Below are positions 8,001 through 15,300 of a stretch of 21,412 bases of DNA, one piece after another. Under the pieces are notes generated by a model. It had not been told where the DNA came from. It was given only the letters and a program-made list of their open reading frames with translations, and searched no databases. A program made the translations under genes and the position numbers. The stretch is from CAWUKV01 sp963923025 (lineage in GTDB: Bacteria; Cyanobacteriota; Cyanobacteriia; Phormidesmidales; Phormidesmidaceae), in the NCBI GenBank assembly GCA_963923025.1, contig CAWUKV010000086.1:1-21412 (forward strand). The letters are read 5' to 3'. Position 1 is the first letter of the stretch. Each line of letters opens with the position of its first letter.

Positions 8001-9153
8001 AGAAAGATTCGAAGTTACCTGATGCCGTACAGTTTGTTTCATTATCGGAGGACGTAATTGCCACGATTGGGGCAGGCAGATCATCGGTTAAGCCAGCGTT
8101 GGTTAGGGCGGCGCTGCCGTTTGTGATCGTAATCGTGAGGATGGTTTCTTCACCTTCGTCCAGCGTGCCTGCTGCCATGTTCTTGGCAATCGATACCTCA
8201 GTTTGGATATTGAGATCAGCCGTTACCGCGCTGCCGTTGCTGACCTGATTTTCAGTACTTAGCGATGCTGTGGGAATGGTATTGGTGTATTCTCCACCGT
8301 TAGACTGAGTGACTGGAAAGGTGATGGTACAGCTGCTATTGGCAGGGATTGTCCCGCCGGAGAGCTGGATGCCCGTATCACCCGATTGAATAGAAATCGT
8401 GCCGCCGCAGGTGGTTGCTGGGACATCGGCCCCGGTTCGCGTATCAACCACCATTTGGTGTGGTGTACTGGGTAACTCATCTACCAGCGTTGGGGTCGTG
8501 GTTGTGCCTGTGAGGTCAAAGTCGTTCGGATTATTGATCTTGATGGTAACGGTAGATCGGCCATTCCCAGGAATAGTGTTAGGAGAAAAGCTTTTGTTGA
8601 TGGTGACATCATTAGCTGTTTCAATTTCCAACGTGGCAGAGGTTGGGTCCTCATTTTCGCCAACGTTAGTGAATAAAGCACCCGCAGCGATTGTATCGTT
8701 GTGGTTTCCGGCTTCAAAGCCTTTAACCGGGATTTCAATGGTGCATTGACCCGGATCCCCGGCAGGAATGGTTCCACTGGTAATCTGAAACGCGGCAGGG
8801 GTGCCTGGGTTACTACCCGTGTTGGTAATTGTAAAATCACTGCCACAGTCGTCAAAGGTTGGTGCTGTCGCATCAAATACCAGGCTACCTGGTGTACTAG
8901 GTAGCTGGTGGGTCAATCCTGTAATCGATACTGAGCTACCGGTGATGTTGCGGAGGGTCAGCCGGTAGGTTGATGGAAAGCCCGGATCGGCAGCGTTGGG
9001 TACAAAGCTATTTAGAATTGCGATATCTGGATTAGGGGCGGCTTTGGCGGGAGTTGCCCAATAGTTAAGCGATCCGAAGAGAATTAATATCAGCGCGATC
9101 GCAAATAGAAAGAACCGTCGGATATACGCCTGTCGCCATCGAATATCTCTCAT
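5059..9153 (-). CDS. Giant secreted protein with eight DUF11/DUF7933-like Cys-paired repeats
   Basis: 1364-residue exoprotein. Seen: signal peptide 1-39 (basic n-region, FFLFAIALILILFG, cleavage near AKA-AP). Eight tandem beta-sandwich-like repeats of about 125-150 residues begin near 42, 181, 318, 466, 608, 763, 903 and 1034. Each runs roughly as KSFSPN, then STLTIRLTNP, TDDLP, TCGG, SGGTIP and CEIRFDV, ending in a polar TNTIP-like stretch. Every repeat has exactly two cysteines (103/137, 249/275, 375/413, 527/560, 675/713, 824/860, 964/990, 1096/1123). The C-terminal domain at about 1176-1364 adds C1254 and C1324, giving 18 cysteines in all. That domain opens with VLIKRITAVNG and closes with YGYIRFKAVVN and resembles the end of the 987-residue protein. 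Composition is Asp/Thr/Ser/Asn-rich and Lys/Arg-poor. Known: DUF11-type repeats occur in surface proteins. Inference: an extended disulfide-stapled rod, perhaps an adhesin or surface-layer component. No peptidase, lipobox or LPXTG motif seen. ATG 9153 has only a weak GGA upstream. Confidence 0.88.
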   Translation of the reverse strand: MRDIRWRQAYIRRFFLFAIALILILFGSLNYWATPAKAAPNPDIAILNSFVPNAADPGFPSTYRLTLRNITGSSVSITGLTHQLPSTPGSLVFDATAPTFDDCGSDFTITNTGSNPGTPAAFQITSGTIPAGDPGQCTIEIPVKGFEAGNHNDTIAAGALFTNVGENEDPTSATLEIETANDVTINKSFSPNTIPGNGRSTVTIKINNPNDFDLTGTTTTPTLVDELPSTPHQMVVDTRTGADVPATTCGGTISIQSGDTGIQLSGGTIPANSSCTITFPVTQSNGGEYTNTIPTASLSTENQVSNGSAVTADLNIQTEVSIAKNMAAGTLDEGEETILTITITNGSAALTNAGLTDDLPAPIVAITSSDNETNCTASGNFESFSVTNNASSISLVNGVIPSSDPDTNDLGECEIRVRVKHDPSSQTSIDGNSDTLTNTIPASALTNDQGQTNTDPATDTVRVRPALRAEKSYSNDNQVSPGETTQMTIRVQNRSNTTDATNVSFTDNLPSPLEVAEPLNVSYSSGCGGGTLNSVAVGDTTLVFSGGTIVAENSSATDNCYIRIDVTVPSGTSTPLNLDNVIDNDSIGNGEGFDSIGVTGSGGRLQVVENVVLTKAFNQNVIRRGTESQLVIRIENNRRNDTSGSTLPLTGVTITDDLPDNLQVADPPEFTHTGCSYSSTPNFTGTTAGARTFTMTNASLSPVDDGDASADTCEIKFNVEEIDRDFTSTGNQTPRTYDNQTSNFTNDQNENTGATANAQLTVISPLNGEKSFQSEKIVANGRSTAVVQLNNSMPTEDLTVNSFTDDWTQTNTVIATPSNITTTCGGTGTLTATPGTRSVTLTSGTLTIPSADTSGVFGLCEIRFDVVMSADTPDTFTNEIDPGQIGTTEGFENASTISATLTRTTSSINVNKQFSPNELIVGDPSTLTIRLTNPDDGIPLTEVAFTDAMPTNMVVFSNGGTSTCGGNVSALQGEDSFSFSDGVLAADQTCEITVQVTLIETGNKTNELPISTIESKENVTNSALAFNTLNALTALKPEKSFSPTNVDGGVPSRLTLTITNLQQDNALGESLQNVTITDNLPTDLFVANTPNASTDCPSGTVNVTAGGTVVSMSGATLAPKASCVVEVDVVSPKKGTYDNIIERGDLTGQIQPSLGTTTISNTTKPEATLEVDSDSLPPELVLIKRITAVNGVDITGFDDGTGTEDNDAHWPSPTSDSLRGVIDYTTPVTAGDELEYTIYYLNTGLGNANNVRICDRIPAYTSFFPTGYNNGPAQDPDGFPGADRGIVLAQGSSEAALTNANDGDGGIYFGPGESPATAFPTISCNGDDSNGSVVVSVPNIVPPATAAGTPATSYGYIRFKAVVN
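5635..9030 (-). repeat. Protein-level tandem repeat array (eight units) in the 1364-residue exoprotein
   Basis: Eight diverged units of about 380-450 bp encode the DUF11/DUF7933-like repeats at residues 42-1173. The units are recognisable by recurring protein motifs (KSFSPN near the start, CEIRFDV near the end) and a paired-cysteine pattern. I saw no long identical DNA stretches, so the array looks old rather than recently amplified. Confidence 0.75.
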
Positions 9154-9327
9154 ACATAAAAGTCCAGCACTCTGGATGCCAGATTCCCCTGATCGGTTAT
9201 ATGTTGACTCTCAATACTTTTTAGAGAAAGTTAGACCACTTCTGTTGATACTTAACGCATCGGGCTTATCGTTTTAATTCAGAGGGGTGAGCGCATCCCC
9301 ATAGCTGCTGTCAGATGTGTAAGGACA

Positions 9328-9377
9328 GGGCTATCTGTTATCTCTCTATAACTATTTGGGTCTTGACCCATTAGCCC
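9328..9377. repeat. Nested inverted repeat in long intergenic region
   Basis: The outer arms GGGCTA (9328-9333) and TAGCCC (9372-9377) enclose a tight hairpin, TGGGTC (9357-9362), loop TT, GACCCA (9365-9370). It could be a structured leader of the downstream minus-strand gene, an operator or a small-RNA fold. There is no adjacent T-run, so it is not a classical terminator. Confidence 0.35.
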
Positions 9378-9784
9378 AGCTGCGATTGCATCCTGACATC
9401 AGTGACGCAGGCCATACTTTTTCTCGTTTACCTACTGTGCCCTTGAGAACATTACTGGACCTAAGAACATTGGCTGAATCAGGCTTCTGCTTTGTAGCAA
9501 CTTTGTCCATGTTTGCCTAAAAAATGTTGCCGATTTTATGGACAATTCTCTTACGACTATAAGCGCGTAGACAGTTTGGCTACTTTCTCATATCTACCTT
9601 GCTTAGTGTCTCCTAATTCTGTCGTTATCGAATCCGAATAATCAACTCATCCTATTCGAGCTGTTTTCAATGATCTTTCTGATAGTGCAGCGGTCCGTCT
9701 ATCCGTAGAATTTTCTAGTGCCCCTCGTAGTTTGCCGGATAGGGCATTCTCTGTAGAGTTCTAAAAAAATTAAGTATGAATGCC

Positions 9785-9813
9785 AAAACGATGGCTGCGC
9801 ATGCAGTCATCGT
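9785..9813 (-). terminator. Candidate intrinsic terminator after the 987-residue gene
   Basis: Eleven-bp stem (9788-9798 with 9803-9813, four-base loop) with one mismatch on the minus-strand transcript. It is followed on that strand by TTTT (9788-9785) and by a seven-T run about 20 nt further (near 9763-9769). It begins 26 bp after the stop codon of the 987-residue gene. It is weaker than the terminator at 13002-13031. Confidence 0.45.
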
Positions 9814-9838
9814 CGAGAGCAAGATTAATGGTTCGGTG

Positions 9839-12802
9839 TTACTTGACGCGGGCTCTAAATCGGACGTAACCGTAGGACTCGTCAGCTACGCTGGTAGTGG
9901 CGCTGCTAGCGTTGGTAATGTCGCCGAGGTCAACGGCGATCGCTCCGTTTGGATTTGAATTCGACGAATTCCCGTCACCCTCACAGTCAATGTCGGTAAA
10001 GCGGCTATCGCTAGCTGGATCTACGCCGGGTGGAAAGTACACAACGGCATCCCCATCGTCAGCTCCGGTATGGTACGAAGAACTCCCATTCTGGAAAATC
10101 TCAATCGATAAATCAGCCCCTGACAGGCTACCTGTGCTACCCGAATTGCCGTTAAAGCTATTGGCCAAGAAATCCGTATAGCCCGGGATGTAGTCACAAA
10201 AACGGATTTCCTCTGCCGTCGTATCACCGGCTGAAAGAAAGTAGATCGTGTACTCAACCATATCGTCAGGGACGACCGTGCCACCGTTGGTTCCCCCTAC
10301 TAGCGTCGTACTCAGTGGCGTTGGCCAGAGGTTAGTTTCGTTAGGGTCAAAGCTGCTGCTGGTTGGGTCATAGCTACTGCTGCTGGGGTCGCTAATCGGC
10401 GGAATCGTGTTGTCGTCGTAGGGATGGGCGCTTTCGTCGCGGTACTGGCTCAAGTCGTGACCATCGACGGTATCCGTACCACCATTGATAGCCGTAATTC
10501 TTTTGACAAGCAGCACACTGGGATTGCTGGCACCGATGCTTAAGAAGTAATCTTCGACTTCGCCATCGTTAGCTCGTCCAACAGAGCGTTCATCCTGGTT
10601 GGATGTGGAAGAAATAGTATCGACTAGGGTTGAGGTGGTCAGTCGAAATCGAGCAATACTGTCCCCGTCTGACGCATCGCTGGGGACCGTCCAACTGAGA
10701 TTGGCTGTGGTGGTTGTAGGGGTAACGGTTGCACTAGCGTATTCGTCCGCCTCAAACCGGCCGTTGCGATCAAAGTCAATCCAGCCGTGGAGCGTTGCAT
10801 CAGTACTACCCGCATTTTGAACGGGAATATTATTAATTTCGTAAGTGCCTGTTGATGGAACACTGGCTAGACTACCGGTGAACGCATCGTCAGTATCTGC
10901 GGTGGCAGCTGTGTTTTGTGCGGTGCCTGTGTCGGCCGTTACGCTAGCGCCTATGGTCAAAGTCGTGCCGCCGAGCGTGTGGCTCGGCCCGTCATTGGTC
11001 GCTACTGTTGTGTAGTCTCCAGTACCTGTCCCAGTGCTGGTATCGGGTGCGTCGCCGTAGTCTAGGCTAGCCGCATCAACGATGATCAGCTGCTGAACAC
11101 TGGTCGAGTCGGCTATATAGGTCCACAAATCTAAGATTTTGGTATCGCCAAATGCCCCAGTGCATCGAGCGTTGGTGTTGCCCCCAGATGCTTGACCAAA
11201 CACGTTAAAGGTGCTGCTTGATGAATCGGCACCCGCAAACAAGTCTGTGGCAGGCGGTGAGGGTGGATCGTCTCCACACAGCGCATCATCGGTTAAGTTG
11301 CCGTCACCAGTGTCGCGATCTTCTACAACAACGCCGCTTGAGGTGTAATACCCTCGATGGTCGTAAAAGGCTGTTCTATTGCCAGCAAATGCAGTGTTTA
11401 ACAGTTCGTAGGTTGGGCCACCCAACGTATTGTTCTCGGCATCACTGATAGGAAAGTGATATTCCCCTCCATGAATCTGAATTTGATAGTTGAAGGTGCC
11501 GACGGGGAATGGTTGACTAGTGTTATCTTGGCCATTCCAGCTGACCGTTTGCCCGCCACTACTTAACATAAATCCTCTAAGGACTCGGTTATCGGGATTA
11601 GCTGGGTCAAAATCGACCCCATCACGACTAATGACAATTTGGTAGTTGCCAGTTGGTAAGTTACTGCTAAAGGTGAAGGTGCCGCCAACGTTGACCGTTG
11701 ATGTATTGCCGCCAGCATCACCGCTATAGCTAGGGGCAGAAACAGTTGGCAGTACCGGTGAAGAGGAAAAGCTAGCGCCAACGCGTTCATTACCGGTAAC
11801 GGGATGATAGACCGGTAGATAGGGTATGACGGCTGAATCTATCGTGTTGAAAAAGATAGGAAACTGAGGTGGAGCGCTACTGGTATTACCCAATGGGTTA
11901 GAGATACTACCATTCGAACCGAGCACATCACCATACAGGGGTGTTAGTCCGTCGCTGTTAAGGTTGCCTAACTGATTGCCATAGACTCTGAATCCAAATG
12001 GATCTAGCCCACGGATATCAATCTCGTACTGGTATCCATCGGTTGTAATGGGATAAAGGTCGGAATGAAGCTGGCGACCATTGTCGCCCATGTTCATGGT
12101 GATGTAGAACGTATGCAGTCGCCCGGTTAGGTCTGTGGTAGAACTTTGGCTGTCTCTAACGGTCACGTCCCAGGCAGAAATGCCTGTTCCTTGATTGGTG
12201 CCGGTGTTGAGCGTGGTAATGTTCGGTTCAACTCCACTGTTACCATTGCTTATCCTGCCAGTGCTGCTACCCAGCGGACCATACATGGCTACGTAGTACA
12301 CCCCCGTACTCGGTGCCTGGTAGTAGCAGGGCTCATAGCTGTTAGGGTTACCTGTTCCGTTAATAGACAGTGGCCCAGCTAGTTCTTCCGTTCGGGTATT
12401 AATAAAGCCGCGGTTGGCGTCAGCTGGGTTGGCAGTACGCTGAGCCACACAGGAAAATACAGATGTGCCTAGCGTTTCAGCGGCGACCCGACCAGAGACA
12501 CTATCAAAAATTTCGATGTCTCCGTCGTCCACATCGACAGCGCTAGAGCTAACCAAAATATACTCGCCTGCATTGGCAAAGACGCGAAGTAGAGTCCGAT
12601 CGTTAAACCCATTGGCGGTTGCTGCCGACCAAATAATGTTGCCCCGATTTCCCAGCGCACCGCTGGGAAACATGTCTCGGCTACCCTCGGCCAGTACTGC
12701 AGATGACCAGATGCCAGTGGTGCATAGTGCCAGAGGCAAGGCTTTAGCCAGCTGTTTAGTCCCACTAAAAAGACTATTTTTGATACATGCCCGAATCATC
12801 AC
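9839..12802 (-). CDS. Large secreted modular protein: FlgD-Ig-like, GEVED and shared C-terminal domain
   Basis: 987-residue exoprotein. Seen: signal peptide 1-38 (KALPLALCTTGIWSSAVLAE). An N-terminal region of about 40-365 is not recognised. A FlgD-Ig-like segment at about 367-445 ends in VSWNGQDN and PVGTFNYQI. A GEVED domain at about 578-755 starts with LDYGDAPD and ends with GEVEDYFLSI. The C-terminal domain at about 760-987 (VLLVKRITAING at the start, YGYVRFRARVK at the end) matches the end of the 1364-residue neighbour. Inside GEVED, DFDRNGRFEADE (676-687) fits an EF-hand-type calcium loop. The mature part has six cysteines, two of them in the C-terminal domain. The start is either GTG 12802 or the adjacent ATG 12799; AAGGGG at 12814-12819 is a distant Shine-Dalgarno (11 or 14 nt away). 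It follows a strong terminator, so it has its own promoter. Likely a cell-surface or released protein; activity unknown. Confidence 0.87.
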   Translation of the reverse strand: MMIRACIKNSLFSGTKQLAKALPLALCTTGIWSSAVLAEGSRDMFPSGALGNRGNIIWSAATANGFNDRTLLRVFANAGEYILVSSSAVDVDDGDIEIFDSVSGRVAAETLGTSVFSCVAQRTANPADANRGFINTRTEELAGPLSINGTGNPNSYEPCYYQAPSTGVYYVAMYGPLGSSTGRISNGNSGVEPNITTLNTGTNQGTGISAWDVTVRDSQSSTTDLTGRLHTFYITMNMGDNGRQLHSDLYPITTDGYQYEIDIRGLDPFGFRVYGNQLGNLNSDGLTPLYGDVLGSNGSISNPLGNTSSAPPQFPIFFNTIDSAVIPYLPVYHPVTGNERVGASFSSSPVLPTVSAPSYSGDAGGNTSTVNVGGTFTFSSNLPTGNYQIVISRDGVDFDPANPDNRVLRGFMLSSGGQTVSWNGQDNTSQPFPVGTFNYQIQIHGGEYHFPISDAENNTLGGPTYELLNTAFAGNRTAFYDHRGYYTSSGVVVEDRDTGDGNLTDDALCGDDPPSPPATDLFAGADSSSSTFNVFGQASGGNTNARCTGAFGDTKILDLWTYIADSTSVQQLIIVDAASLDYGDAPDTSTGTGTGDYTTVATNDGPSHTLGGTTLTIGASVTADTGTAQNTAATADTDDAFTGSLASVPSTGTYEINNIPVQNAGSTDATLHGWIDFDRNGRFEADEYASATVTPTTTTANLSWTVPSDASDGDSIARFRLTTSTLVDTISSTSNQDERSVGRANDGEVEDYFLSIGASNPSVLLVKRITAINGGTDTVDGHDLSQYRDESAHPYDDNTIPPISDPSSSSYDPTSSSFDPNETNLWPTPLSTTLVGGTNGGTVVPDDMVEYTIYFLSAGDTTAEEIRFCDYIPGYTDFLANSFNGNSGSTGSLSGADLSIEIFQNGSSSYHTGADDGDAVVYFPPGVDPASDSRFTDIDCEGDGNSSNSNPNGAIAVDLGDITNASSATTSVADESYGYVRFRARVK

Positions 12803-13114
12803 GGCAGATCTGACCCCTTACATTGGAAAAAATGCCGACGCGCTGTTGTTTCCACACGGATTGAGGTAATTGAAAAGATACTCAACCTGTTGTTTCAACG
12901 TATCAGTAGTATTCCCTTCCAGAAATGAAACTCTGTAGGCACAATTGCGGATTGCTTCTCCGTATATGTCATTGTGTTTCTGACAAAGAGCGAACTCCAG
13001 CAAAAAAGGGCTGATCATTCGATCAGCCCTTGGCGGTGCTTGTATTTGGTCTTTATGCTTCAGCGACTCTGAGTTGGCACGCTGTCATCTATTATAGGTG
13101 ACGGTTTCAGGCGG
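12803..13114. promoter_or_regulatory. Intergenic region: terminator of the OmpA operon and promoter region of the 987-residue gene
   Basis: This 312-bp stretch holds the operon terminator (13002-13031). Between it and 12802 must lie the promoter of the next minus-strand gene. On minus, a TTGTCA/TATACG pair near 12950-12985 is spaced too closely to be a good sigma-70 promoter, so none is called. A 66-codon minus-strand ORF here begins inside the terminator loop and is not accepted as a gene. Confidence 0.5.
13002..13031 (-). terminator. Strong intrinsic terminator of the surface-protein operon
   Basis: Perfect 11-bp stem (13006-13016 with 13021-13031; AAGGGCTGATC and its complement) with a four-base loop. 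On the minus strand it runs directly into T residues (13007-13002). It lies 84 bp after the stop of the 723-residue OmpA-domain gene. There is no T-run on the plus side, so it works in one direction. Confidence 0.88.
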
Positions 13115-15286
13115 TTACTCTGGCTCTATCTGCAAATCACTTTCGCTGTCAACTACTGTTAGATCTAGACCGCGGATATCTTGAAATACAAACTCGACGC
13201 GACGATTTCGCGCATAGTCTATTGGGCCTGTTTCATTGACCCATAGCTCCGTTTCCCCTAATGAACGAAGGGTCAATCGCTCTGGGGCAATACCCTGCTG
13301 AATCAGGTAGCGGCGGGTATTTTCAGCTCGGCGACGGGCTAAGTCCTGGTTATAGGCAGCGCTGGCCCGCGAATCAGTATGTCCATGCAAATCGACAATT
13401 AGCATGGGGTTTGCCTGAAGTACGGTAGCTACCTGGTCGAGTAAGATAGCGCTTTCTGGGCTAATGCTGTCTTCATCCAGAGCAAAGTGAATGCTGCGAG
13501 GTACCGTCAGGCGTAATGGTTCATCGGTTGGTGGTGGGCTGACTATGTTTGGGGGCGTTGTACATTGGGGCAGCCCTACAGGGACAGCCTCCGCTACTGT
13601 AATGGGCTGCTCTCCAAGTGCAAACACGGTTGTATTGATGGCCGGTTCAGAGGTGCCATAGCGAGGGTCGGTTGCGATCGCGCTAATGCGACTGCCTGCA
13701 TGTAGGTCGGAACTGCGGTAGCTAAAACGACCTGCTTCATCAACAGGAACATTGGCTAACGGCTGCGTCAGAGGTCCGTAGCCCTTGGGTTCCCCCACCG
13801 TTTGGTAAAGCTGTACTTCGGAACCTGGGTCGGCAATTCCTTGAATGACAGCGACGCCATCAATAAGATAGAACTCTGAACTTACAAACTGGGGAGCATT
13901 GATGGCCGCGTTGCCCGTTTCCCAGCGACGATGGGTCGAGTTTCGGATGGGATTGGGGCCATCGCCCCGTTGAAAATCCTGTGTGCCCACGTGGCGGCGG
14001 GTATTGAGGTCAATGCTCAGCCCTTCTAGGTTGCTAAAGCGATTGTTAAGGATGTGATTACGCTGGCTGTTGGTAACCCCGCCTTGGCTAAAGGCCGTCA
14101 CTACAACACCTGGGCCTTTTTGGTTGGCAATGTTGTTATCTAACACCTGATGATCGTTGCCCATCAGGTATACGGCTGCCCGTCGATAGCGCTGCCCGTT
14201 AAATCGGATGTCGTTGCCGCTAATTTCGACCGCGCCTTCGGGCTTGAATAGAAAAATGCCGCTGCCGTCATTACCACACATCAGGTTATCGGCAATGCGG
14301 GTGTTGTCAATACGACCCTCCAGCCGAATCGCGTCTGGCATTCCTGCTAGGCCGTTGTTGACCACAATATTTTCAACAATTTGGGTGTTTTCAGCCCGTG
14401 CCCCTGTGATAATGCCGCTGCCGTCGTGGTAGCTGATGCGGTTGCGGCGAATGGTAACGTCTCGCCCGTTGAATACGGATATGCCAAACGCTGAAGGCTG
14501 TACAGGCATCTCTGCTGAGGGAGGAATGCCAATCCAGTTATTTTCCAACACAATTCCCTGCGGTGGAATGTTCTCTTCGCTAAAAGAGAAGTAGCGAGCC
14601 GGAACGGCCTGCTCGCTGATGTCTGGTGGGGGCAACCGATGGGCAATAAAGATATCGGCCGGTGGGGTAGTGGCTGTGGCATTGTGGTCGGTGGTAAACC
14701 CATAAATGCTCAGTCCCCGTATTGTGATCTCATCGGCTACCAGCGTTAGACCGCGGATGACCTCGGCATCCGGTGCCGCTGTCAGCTCAACGATGGGAAT
14801 TGGGATAGAGATTTCAGCGGTAGCGGACCTATCGGTATCGTATCCGGGCTGGGTTGTCCCATCTACCGTTAACCCCGGCTGTAGAATGTCAGGTAAAGGC
14901 GCGGTTAGGGCAATTTTTGACTTGCTAGTTGGCAGCTCAAACTTGATGACCGAAGCAGTTTGACTCAGGCTGACCTGCTGCTGCTCTAGGGGACTCAAAT
15001 CTTGAAATTGCAGTGTTCCGTTGGTGAGCTCAATGGCCTCCCGCAGCGTTATCCCGTCATCGGCCTGAACGGGACCATCGGCACTGCTGTTGACGGTGAT
15101 GCTGAACGGGTCTGCTGCCGGGTAGATGGCAGATGCGGCTGGCTGAGCTGATCCATCGGTGGCAAAAGCGAGACCGATGCCCAGTCCACTGAGACCGCAA
15201 ATTGCTCGACACAGAACCACAGGACGTCGCGCAGCTGAGGCTGAGCGATTTAAGATGGGCCTGACACAAGAAAAGAAATATCGCAT
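13115..15286 (-). CDS. Beta-helix protein with C-terminal OmpA peptidoglycan-binding domain
   Basis: 723-residue envelope protein. Seen: long signal peptide (about 1-48, ending near GSAQPAAS). A CSLREA-like segment (about 60-90, ITVNSSADGP then DGITLREAIELTNG). A right-handed parallel beta-helix region (about 160-430) with repeated NosD-type rungs such as ITIRGLSIYGF, VTIRRNRISYHDGSGI, TQIVENIVVNNGL and TRIADNLMCGNDGSGI. An Ig-like stretch around 470-555. An OmpA-like domain at about 595-710 (SIHFALDEDSI, then VDLHGHTDSRASAAYNQDLA). D638 and R653, 15 residues apart, fit the Asp/Arg pair that holds diaminopimelate in OmpA and Pal domains. Inference: the C-terminus grips peptidoglycan while the helix domain contacts a partner, plausibly the 1202-residue barrel encoded 14 bp upstream. 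It is the last gene of the operon, before a strong terminator. No Shine-Dalgarno is evident, which suggests translational coupling. Confidence 0.92.
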   Translation of the reverse strand: MRYFFSCVRPILNRSASAARRPVVLCRAICGLSGLGIGLAFATDGSAQPAASAIYPAADPFSITVNSSADGPVQADDGITLREAIELTNGTLQFQDLSPLEQQQVSLSQTASVIKFELPTSKSKIALTAPLPDILQPGLTVDGTTQPGYDTDRSATAEISIPIPIVELTAAPDAEVIRGLTLVADEITIRGLSIYGFTTDHNATATTPPADIFIAHRLPPPDISEQAVPARYFSFSEENIPPQGIVLENNWIGIPPSAEMPVQPSAFGISVFNGRDVTIRRNRISYHDGSGIITGARAENTQIVENIVVNNGLAGMPDAIRLEGRIDNTRIADNLMCGNDGSGIFLFKPEGAVEISGNDIRFNGQRYRRAAVYLMGNDHQVLDNNIANQKGPGVVVTAFSQGGVTNSQRNHILNNRFSNLEGLSIDLNTRRHVGTQDFQRGDGPNPIRNSTHRRWETGNAAINAPQFVSSEFYLIDGVAVIQGIADPGSEVQLYQTVGEPKGYGPLTQPLANVPVDEAGRFSYRSSDLHAGSRISAIATDPRYGTSEPAINTTVFALGEQPITVAEAVPVGLPQCTTPPNIVSPPPTDEPLRLTVPRSIHFALDEDSISPESAILLDQVATVLQANPMLIVDLHGHTDSRASAAYNQDLARRRAENTRRYLIQQGIAPERLTLRSLGETELWVNETGPIDYARNRRVEFVFQDIRGLDLTVVDSESDLQIEPE

Positions 15287-15300
15287 AGCAGGGCTCAGGG

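Larger units (their letters stand above)
9154..9838. other. 685-bp intergenic region upstream of the 1364-residue exoprotein gene
   Basis: The longest gene-free stretch in the window. It follows the 987-residue gene and precedes the 1364-residue gene, both on minus. The right end holds a candidate terminator hairpin (9785-9813). The middle holds a nested inverted repeat (9328-9377). The part nearest 9153 must contain the promoter and leader of the exoprotein gene, including TATAAC on the minus strand around 9200, but no convincing -35 partner. No protein gene is supported; the short plus-strand ORF starting at 9776 mostly shadows the end of the neighbouring gene. Confidence 0.6.

Noticed and set aside
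5635..9030. Possible CRISPR or satellite-type DNA repeat array
   Set aside because: Periodicity is at protein level with diverged DNA and units near 400 bp; no short identical repeats with spacers.
9776..9958. Plus-strand 60-codon ORF near the end of the 987-residue gene
   Set aside because: Mostly antisense to the conserved C-terminal coding region, and no Shine-Dalgarno is seen.
9839..12802. Dockerin assignment from the EF-hand-like loop
   Set aside because: Only one loop is present and it lies within a recognisable GEVED domain, not a duplicated dockerin pair.
12818..13018. Minus-strand 66-codon ORF in the spacer after the OmpA gene
   Set aside because: Its ATG lies in the loop of the strong terminator at 13002-13031 and it has no ribosome-binding site or recognisable motif.
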